Positions 14,197-16,474 of a stretch of 16,474 bases of DNA are shown here, one piece after another (the stretch's first letter is position 1; the number at the start of each line of letters is the position of its first letter). Source of the stretch: Elusimicrobiota bacterium. GTDB taxonomy: Bacteria; Elusimicrobiota; Elusimicrobia; Elusimicrobiales; Elusimicrobiaceae. The notes below the pieces were generated by a model, which had not been told where the DNA came from, made no database searches, and saw only the letters and a program-made list of their open reading frames with translations. The stretch is from contig JAEXBW010000090.1 in NCBI GenBank assembly GCA_023393825.1, positions 1 to 16,474 of the forward strand, read 5' to 3'. The translations under genes were made by a program, and so were the position numbers.

Positions 14197-15180
14197 TTAG
14201 AACGTTGTCGCATCTCTGCTGATTATGAAGATTGCTGTTGTTTGTTTAAGTTTGCCATTGCCGTCAACTTCATCTATCACAAGGTTGGTATCAAGGGACT
14301 GATGCGGGTCGCCGTTGGTTTTAGGATCTGTTACCACCTTCACCTTTAATTCAGCGCCGTTTTTGGGCGTAACTTTGTAGGATATACCGTCTTCCGTATT
14401 AAAGATAACTGCTTTAAAATAGGCGGCATCAACTGTTTTTGTCGCGTCAATCTTTTCGCCTTTAAGCGTGTTTCCCACAATTTCCGCCACTACTGAAGGG
14501 CAGTTGCAGTGATATTCGTCGTAGCAATCTTTATCGTGTTTTCTTTCCCAAACAACTTCCTGCGCGGGTTTCTGGGGTTTTACGGCTTCGTTAACGCAAG
14601 GGCCTGTGTGTGAGGCATTGCAGTGGTAGCGATCTTCCGCTCCGCATCTGGGGCATTTGCCTGTTGCGCCTTCAAGGGGCAGGTTTTGGGAAGGAGCGTC
14701 GTAGTCAACTATATAAGCAAGTTCTATGGCTTCCACCTGCGCGGCTACAAACGTGGTTTCTTTTCCGTTTATTGTTACATGTGCTATCAGTTCAACGGGT
14801 GCATGAGGGTCGTTAGATACAGCGTAAGTGTAGTGCTGTTCTATTTTTACGGAAGCTTTTGTGCCTTTGGGCGCATATAAGCTAAGCACTATATCGCCGT
14901 ATGTTTGTTTGTCTGTCGCTTTGATGTCTACAGTGGCTTTAAAGGTTTCGTTTGCAAACGCGGGTGTTACAATATCGTCTTTGCTAAACGAATTGCTTGC
15001 GATAACCTGCTCGTGTATTTTAACAAAGGTTTCTTGTTTCTGATCCTGCGCTTTTTGCTGCAAGACGGTTTCAATTTTGTTTGATACTTCTTTATTGCCT
15101 TCCGCCTTGAAAGCGGGTAAAGCAAAGGCAGAAGATACGGCAAACAAAGTTGTCAAAATTACTATGGTCTGTTTCTTCAT
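14197..15180 (-). CDS. Secreted Cys-rich protein of unknown function
   Basis: I do not recognise this 327-aa protein. It begins with a classic signal peptide: MKK, a hydrophobic stretch to about residue 20, and a likely cut after SSAFA. It is therefore probably periplasmic or exported. Residues 30-165 and 230-327 look like two mostly beta, Thr/Val/Lys-rich segments. Between them, about 170-230, lies a segment with all seven cysteines: CPRC (176, 179), Cys187, Cys195, Cys219 and CNC (225, 227), with His186, 191, 215 and 224 nearby. This could bind metal or form disulfides. GGGAG lies about 7 bases before the ATG, a candidate promoter is at 15260-15288, and a good terminator follows. No lipobox is seen. 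Confidence 0.8.
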   Translation of the reverse strand: MKKQTIVILTTLFAVSSAFALPAFKAEGNKEVSNKIETVLQQKAQDQKQETFVKIHEQVIASNSFSKDDIVTPAFANETFKATVDIKATDKQTYGDIVLSLYAPKGTKASVKIEQHYTYAVSNDPHAPVELIAHVTINGKETTFVAAQVEAIELAYIVDYDAPSQNLPLEGATGKCPRCGAEDRYHCNASHTGPCVNEAVKPQKPAQEVVWERKHDKDCYDEYHCNCPSVVAEIVGNTLKGEKIDATKTVDAAYFKAVIFNTEDGISYKVTPKNGAELKVKVVTDPKTNGDPHQSLDTNLVIDEVDGNGKLKQTTAIFIISRDATTF

Positions 15181-15259
15181 TTGTGTCTCCCTTTTTATTT
15201 TTTGTTTTCTTTATGGCTGATTATTAAAAAATCTAATTATTTAGCATGCTGATACTTAA

Positions 15260-15288
15260 ATTGTAAAGGTTTCTTTAAGGCTGTGCAA
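15260..15288 (-). promoter_or_regulatory. Candidate promoter for secreted-protein gene
   Basis: Minus-strand TTGCAC (15288-15283), a 17-bp spacer, then TACAAT (15265-15260). The -10 is 5 of 6 to the consensus, the -35 only 3 of 6. The leader would be about 70 nt. Confidence 0.4.
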
Positions 15289-15296
15289 GAGAACTT

Positions 15297-15321
15297 AGGC
15301 CCAGCTCTTTCTGGGCCTTTT
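15297..15321 (+). terminator. Hairpin terminator, + strand polarity
   Basis: AGGCCCAG (15297-15304) pairs perfectly with CTGGGCCT (15311-15318) around a 6-nt loop and is followed on the + strand by a short T-run. On the minus strand there is no T-run after it. It is therefore oddly placed for the minus-strand phospholipase gene that ends at 15353, although that gene has no other visible terminator. Confidence 0.55.
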
Positions 15322-15352
15322 GGACTTTAATTTTATACTAAAAAGATTATCG

Positions 15353-16474
15353 TTAATAATAAGGCGTAAACAGGCGCAGGGCATTGTTTCTAAGACGTTG
15401 CATAATAGGCAAATTTTTAGCTTTAATCAATATGGCGGAGGCCTTTTTTTGCTCTGCAAGCAACCTTATCTTTTGGCAAATATCTTTGCTTGCTATTTCT
15501 ATATTACTTTCAAAATTAAGCCTAAAGCTTCTTTCGTCCCAATTAGACGAGCCTGCAAAAAGCCAAGTATCGTCGGCAATCATAAATTTACTGTGGTCAA
15601 AAGGCGCGGGCGTAAGATATATCTTAACGCCTTTTTTTATAAGTCTGTTAAAATTTGCCGCCATAGCCCAGTCCATACCAAATATATTGCTTTTGCGAGG
15701 CAGAATTAACTCAACGTTAACCCCGCGCATACTTGCCATTTCCAGCGCGGTAAGTATTGTGTTTTGCGGCAGAAAGTAAGGCGTTACTATCGTCACGCTT
15801 TCCTTTGCGCCGTTAAGCGCGGCAAGGTTTATAAGTTCTATTTTGCGAAAGTCATTATCAGGCCCGTCTGGGATAATACGGCAGGCCGTTTGCCCTGCGG
15901 GCTGCGGTTTTTGCGTAAAAGCAAGCGGTGTAAAGGATTTTTTGCAGGCAAAGGTCCAATCTTGCAAGAACAATAGTGACATTTGTTCTATAACGGGGCC
16001 TTCCACTTTAAATGTAATATCACGCACGGTGTTTTGGGGTTTTGTTTTTAAAAGGTTCCCTTCAGATATATTCATCCCGCCGAAGAATGCCGTTTGCCCG
16101 TCGGTAATTAAAATTTTACGGTGATTGCGTAAATTAACAAAAGGCAGGGCAGCCTTTACGGGCAAAAATATGGCATATTGCACGCTGTTTAATGTTTTAA
16201 GTTCTTCCGTTATATACGGCTTGCGCCCGCGCGTGCGCCCAACGCCGTCTAAAAGCACTTTAACTTTAGCGCCGTTTTTAACAGCTTTTTTTATGGCGGA
16301 GATAAACATTTTTCCCGCTTTATCATTATCAAAAATATAGCTTGCAAGCAGCACTTCTTTTTTTGCGTTTGATATGGCTTCGCACATTGCGGGGTAGGCT
16401 TCGTCGCCGTTATTTAGCGGTGTTATATTATTTGCGAGGGAAAAATATTGCGGATGCACATTATATCCCAGCTT
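15353..16474 (-). CDS. Cardiolipin-synthase-like phospholipase D, 5' partial
   Basis: Phospholipase D superfamily protein, most like bacterial cardiolipin synthase, which joins two phosphatidylglycerols (or PG and another phospholipid) at the inner membrane. Counting from the GTG at 16459, two complete HKD motifs are seen: His113-Lys115-Asp120 followed by GGMN, and His289-Lys291-Asp296 followed by GSSN, then DERSF-LNFE. The NNGDEAYPAM opening and YIFDND match the family's domain start. The frame stays open through the window edge, so the GTG may not be the true start and an N-terminal membrane segment may lie outside. No ribosome binding site is visible at the GTG. Other PLD-family transferases cannot be excluded. 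Confidence 0.87.
   Translation of the reverse strand, partial: KLGYNVHPQYFSLANNITPLNNGDEAYPAMCEAISNAKKEVLLASYIFDNDKAGKMFISAIKKAVKNGAKVKVLLDGVGRTRGRKPYITEELKTLNSVQYAIFLPVKAALPFVNLRNHRKILITDGQTAFFGGMNISEGNLLKTKPQNTVRDITFKVEGPVIEQMSLLFLQDWTFACKKSFTPLAFTQKPQPAGQTACRIIPDGPDNDFRKIELINLAALNGAKESVTIVTPYFLPQNTILTALEMASMRGVNVELILPRKSNIFGMDWAMAANFNRLIKKGVKIYLTPAPFDHSKFMIADDTWLFAGSSNWDERSFRLNFESNIEIASKDICQKIRLLAEQKKASAILIKAKNLPIMQRLRNNALRLFTPYY

Overview
The window looks like chromosomal DNA from a host-associated, fermentative bacterium with moderately low G+C and many lysine-rich proteins. Several starts have strong GGAG-type ribosome binding sites, while others have none. The gene set (GatCA amidotransferase, two proton-coupled peptide transporters, a complete N-acetylglucosamine PTS operon) would fit a peptide- and amino-sugar-using gut bacterium such as an Elusimicrobium-like member of Elusimicrobiota. 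That placement is an inference from general character, not from a marker gene. No phage, transposase, CRISPR or rRNA/tRNA gene is visible.

Layout. 1-656 has no convincing gene. It holds a 44-bp direct repeat, a long imperfect inverted repeat and a 24-bp motif that recurs at 3101-3124 on the other strand. 657-2766 is a tight + strand cluster, gatC-gatA-NUDIX hydrolase, with no gatB. 2767-3304 is gene-free and is dominated by a long imperfect inverted repeat (2882-3065). 3305-6210 holds two tandem minus-strand POT/PTR2 peptide transporters. Each has its own terminator and a candidate promoter with a long leader, and the two leaders share sequence motifs.

6429-13406 is a + strand operon: a good sigma70-type promoter, then nagF (fused EIIA-HPr-EI), nagE (EIIC-EIIB), nagB, nagA and a family 2 glycosyltransferase coupled to nagA by overlap. 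Together these proteins would take up GlcNAc, phosphorylate it from PEP, deacetylate GlcNAc-6-P and convert GlcN-6-P to fructose-6-P and ammonia. The fused protein carries the general PTS proteins, so the cluster needs no other PTS gene. Lying divergently beside the peptide transporters, it suggests use of peptides and amino sugars, for example from cell walls or mucins. This link is an inference.

13398-16474 is minus strand: an AlkD-type DNA glycosylase that ends inside the glycosyltransferase gene, an unrecognised secreted protein with a seven-cysteine segment, and a cardiolipin-synthase-like phospholipase D that runs off the right edge.

Most genes are ordinary families. The least explained material is non-coding: the long inverted repeats, the 24-bp shared motif, the two POT leaders, and a hairpin terminator at 15297 that faces no visible gene. 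The secreted cysteine-rich protein is the only full-length gene I could not assign.
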